NCBI GenBank assembly: GCA_030538425.1
Contig: JAUNTZ010000005.1
Location: forward strand, 28,886-92,885
Direction of reading: 5' to 3'
Length of the DNA stretch: 64,000 bases
DNA from: Paracoccus sp. (in: a-proteobacteria)
GTDB lineage: Bacteria; Pseudomonadota; Alphaproteobacteria; Rhodobacterales; Rhodobacteraceae
Position numbers and translations under genes: made by a program. Under the pieces are notes generated by a model. The model made no database searches, was not told the DNA's origin, and worked only from the letters and a program-made list of their open reading frames with translations. Positions 61,770 through 64,000 of the stretch are shown here, one piece after another. Position 1 is the stretch's first letter. Each line of letters begins with the position of its first letter.

Positions 61770-62088
61770 CCTTCTGTTTTCAGCCCAGACCTTTTCATCG
61801 ACAACCGCCCCGACAATATCGCGGCGGCAAAGGCCGAGGGTTGGGACGGTGTCCTCTTCACCTCACCCGACGCGCTGCGGGAGGAACTGGCGGCACGGGG
61901 GCTATGGGGCGAGTGGGACGCGCTCTAACCGTCTGTAGCCCGCCGAGCCCCTTTTCATCGACGACCGCCCCGACAATATCGCGGCGGCCATGGCCGAGGG
62001 TTGGGACGGGATGCTGTTCACCTCGCCCGAGGCGCTGCGGGACAAGCTGGCGGCGCGGAGGCTATGGGCCGAGGGGGATGCGGTCTAA
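61619..62088 (+). repeat. Tandem triplication of the 3' end of the HAD gene
   Basis: The parental 3' segment (about 61619-61769) is followed by two further copies with about 159-160 bp periods. The conserved TTCATCGAC block sits at 61635, 61794 and 61954. Both copies keep the parental reading frame open and end in their own stops (61926-61928 region and 62086-62088). They encode FIDNRPDNIAAAKAEGW... and FIDDRPDNIAAAMAEGW... with altered C-termini (LWGEWDAL, LWAEGDAV versus LWGDEGAV). No start codon or ribosome-binding site is seen for the copies. Confidence 0.92.
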
Positions 62089-62730
62089 TTCGTGGAAGCG
62101 GCCGTCCTCGGCCTCGCCGCAGAGGGTCATGGCGTCGATGGTGAAGGGCCGGGGGATCAGCGGGACGAGGTTGTCGGCCAGCCAGCCCATGACCGGCGCG
62201 GGATCGGATAGCGGGCCGGAGAGGGTCATGTGGAACTGGAACTGCTCCATCACATAGGGATAGCCCCATCGGTCCAGCAATTCACGTTCGCGCGCATCCA
62301 GCCGCTCGGGGCGGCGGCGGGCGATTTCGGCTTCGGTCAGGGGCGCGCGAAGATGGTCCAGATCGCGCACCGCGCTTGCGGCCAGATCCTGCAAGGCGGC
62401 TGAGGGCGTGGCGGGGATCAGCGCGATGAACCCGTCGATCACGGTCAGGTCCAGCCCGTCAAGCACCACCGGCGCACGGCCCCGCGCCCAGTCGCGCAGC
62501 GCGGCGCGCAGCCCGTCCTGATCGGTGGTAGGCCGGAACGGGGCCTTGATGGTCGCGTGTATGCCGTATTTGCGCGGTGTCGCGGTGATTGCGGCGACAT
62601 CCATCGGCGCGGGCGGATGCGCGACCGGTTCCCCTCGCGCTGCATCCCAGCCCAGCCAGGCGCTTGCCGCATCGGCAAAAGCGCCCTTTGGCGGGGTGTA
62701 ATAGATCGCGAATCTGCGATATGGGGGCAT
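62062..62730 (-). CDS. DUF1045 2H phosphoesterase-like phosphonate metabolism protein
   Basis: This 222-residue protein is of the DUF1045/TIGR03223 group found in phosphonate operons. The two H-x-T motifs of 2H phosphoesterases are present: HATI (58-61) and HMTL (167-170). The start at 62730 has AGGTGA upstream and is 24 bp from the divergent phnM start. Its last nine codons lie inside the final copy of the HAD 3' repeat on the other strand. The two genes therefore probably overlapped end to end before the duplication. Confidence 0.88.
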   Translation of the reverse strand: MPPYRRFAIYYTPPKGAFADAASAWLGWDAARGEPVAHPPAPMDVAAITATPRKYGIHATIKAPFRPTTDQDGLRAALRDWARGRAPVVLDGLDLTVIDGFIALIPATPSAALQDLAASAVRDLDHLRAPLTEAEIARRRPERLDARERELLDRWGYPYVMEQFQFHMTLSGPLSDPAPVMGWLADNLVPLIPRPFTIDAMTLCGEAEDGRFHELDRIPLGP

Positions 62731-62754
62731 CGGGTTCACCTGACGGATCGAGAC

Positions 62755-63885
62755 ATGACCGAGACCATTCTGGCCAATGCCACGCTTATCCTGCCTGATG
62801 AGGTGCTGAAAGGCCATCTGGTGATTCGCGATGGCCGCATTGCCGAGATCGGCACGGGTGCGGCCTCTGGCGGGATTGATCTTGAGGGCGACCATCTGGC
62901 CCCCGGTCTGGTTGAGCTCCATACCGACAATCTGGAACGCCACCTCAGCCCGCGCCCCGGCGTGAACTGGCCCCATGATGCGGCCATCGTGGCGCATGAT
63001 GCCGAACTGGCGGGCTGCGGGATCACCACGGTTTTTGATGCGATGCGGGTGGGCTCGATCCCCTCGCGCTCGGATTATGCGCCCTATGCGCGGGGGCTGG
63101 CGTCTGAGCTGATGGCGATGCGCGGGACCGGCGCGCTGAGGATCAGCCATTTCCTGCATCTGCGGGCCGAGGTCTGCTCGGCCACCCTGCTGGAGGAGCT
63201 GGCGGCGTTCGGTCCCGATGACCGCGTGGGTCTGGTCAGTCTGATGGACCACACGCCGGGCCAACGCCAGTTTCGCGACACGGCGGCGCTAGAGAAATAC
63301 CTCAAGGGCAAGGTCGGGATGCGTGAGGATGAGATGCGCGCCTATTTCGACGAATTGCTGGGCCTGCGTCAGACTTACGGCGATGCGCATGAGGCGGGCG
63401 CGGTGGCTTTTGCCCGCAAGGTCGGCGCGGTGCTGGCCAGCCATGACGACACGACGCCCGAACAGGTCGCCCAAAGCGCGGCCCATGGTGCGACACTGGC
63501 CGAGTTCCCGACCACGATCGAGGCCGCCCGCGCGGGTCATGCCCACGGGATCATGAACATCATGGGCGCGCCGAACCTGATCCGGGGGCGGTCCCATTCG
63601 GGCAATGTCGCCGCCCACGATCTCGCGCAGGCGGATTTGCTGGACATTATCAGTTCCGATTATGTGCCCTCGGCGCTGCTGCCGTCGGTGGCTTTGCTGG
63701 CCGATTTGTGGAGCGACTGGCCCCGCGCCATGGCGACTGTGACGGCGAACCCTGCCCGGGCGGCGGGACTAGCCGACCGTGGCAGGATCGAGCCGGGTGC
63801 GCGGGCCGACCTGATCCGCTTTCGCATGACGGGCAAGACCCCGGTGCTGCGCGAGACCCATGTGCAGGGCCGCCGCGTGGCCTGA
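62755..63885 (+). CDS. phnM: Alpha-D-ribose 1-methylphosphonate 5-triphosphate diphosphatase
   Basis: This 376-residue amidohydrolase of the C-P lyase pathway releases diphosphate from the triphosphate intermediate. The metal motifs are intact: VELHTDNLERHL, ISHFLHLRAE, SLMDHTPGQRQ, LASHDDTTPE and ISSDYVPSALL. The start at 62755 (MTETILAN) gives the family length. The remaining phn genes are not in the window and may lie to the right. Part of its 3' region is copied 36 bp after the stop. Confidence 0.92.
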   Translation: MTETILANATLILPDEVLKGHLVIRDGRIAEIGTGAASGGIDLEGDHLAPGLVELHTDNLERHLSPRPGVNWPHDAAIVAHDAELAGCGITTVFDAMRVGSIPSRSDYAPYARGLASELMAMRGTGALRISHFLHLRAEVCSATLLEELAAFGPDDRVGLVSLMDHTPGQRQFRDTAALEKYLKGKVGMREDEMRAYFDELLGLRQTYGDAHEAGAVAFARKVGAVLASHDDTTPEQVAQSAAHGATLAEFPTTIEAARAGHAHGIMNIMGAPNLIRGRSHSGNVAAHDLAQADLLDIISSDYVPSALLPSVALLADLWSDWPRAMATVTANPARAAGLADRGRIEPGARADLIRFRMTGKTPVLRETHVQGRRVA

Positions 63886-63920
63886 TCTCGCGCGGGCCGG
63901 ACGGGTAGTCAACCCCTTTG

Positions 63921-64000
63921 CGATTATGTGCCCTCGGCGCTGCTACCTTCGGTGGCTTTGCTGGCCGATTTGTGGAGCGACTGGCCCCGCGCCATGGCGA
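63921..64000 (+). repeat. Partial downstream copy of the phnM 3' region
   Basis: From CGATTATGTGCCCTCGGCGC at 63921 to the window edge, the sequence repeats phnM 63657-63736 with a constant 264-bp offset and only two mismatches. The frame is the same as in the parent. The copy probably continues beyond the window. Confidence 0.93.

Noticed and set aside
1-64000. Prophage, insertion sequence or integrated element
   Set aside because: No integrase, transposase, phage structural gene or attachment-type repeat was seen; gene content and composition are chromosomal throughout.

Overview
The window is a chromosomal segment from a high-GC alphaproteobacterium, most likely a Rhodobacteraceae/Paracoccaceae member. 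The indications are the codon use, the neighbourhoods tlpA-like/argH/lipoprotein/lysA/TIGR02302 and tRNA-Tyr/rlmB, a PHB-type thiolase/reductase pair, and a methylsuccinyl-CoA dehydrogenase with the long N-terminal extension typical of the ethylmalonyl-CoA pathway. I see no prophage, insertion sequence or CRISPR array. Most of the window is dense housekeeping and metabolic coding sequence on both strands.

Layout. 1-5.8 kb: end of argF, a type I secretion adaptor/ABC pair, PBP1A. 6-10 kb: Amt ammonium transporter, polyprenyl diphosphate synthase, DUF2007, a tRNA-modifying methylase, a YdcH-like peptide. 10-14.2 kb: an Lrp-type regulator gene interrupted by a stop codon, divergent from a cupin; phaA and phaB; an EAL phosphodiesterase. 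14.2-21 kb: tag, a TlpA-like thioredoxin, argH, a small lipoprotein, a small membrane protein, lysA, a TIGR02302 protein. 21-36 kb: GST, mscL, META lipoprotein, mcd, dapE, GNAT, RNase R, small enzymes, truncated haemoglobin, queF, formamidase-like, ileS, a glycosyltransferase-like protein with a basic tail. 36-38.5 kb: tRNA-Tyr, rlmB, YHS and CoA-binding proteins.

38.5-49 kb is a probable polyamine/amine uptake and gamma-glutamylation locus. A tight five-gene minus-strand operon encodes a class I amidotransferase, a PaiB-like protein, a PuuA-like glutamine synthetase homologue, an unknown membrane-anchored protein and a PuuB-like oxidase. A plus-strand operon encodes a polar amino acid ABC transporter and a second glutamine synthetase homologue. 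49-60 kb: TerB-like, DUF1330, PPK2, an Aer-type PAS protein, pyrG, secG, YbjN, proC, CsaA-like, a hydroxyacid reductase, CsbD, glycerate kinase. 60-64 kb is the edge of a phosphonate region: a PhnM-like protein lacking metal ligands, a HAD phosphatase, a DUF1045 2H phosphoesterase and an intact PhnM.

The most unusual signal is in the right-hand quarter. Fragments from the 3' parts of genes are repeated just downstream of their parents at four places: the second glutamine synthetase homologue, DUF1330, the HAD phosphatase and phnM. In three of these the copied frame is still open. A fifth locus, after ppk2, carries an array of about 80-bp hairpin-containing tandem repeats. I know of no named element that accounts for this.
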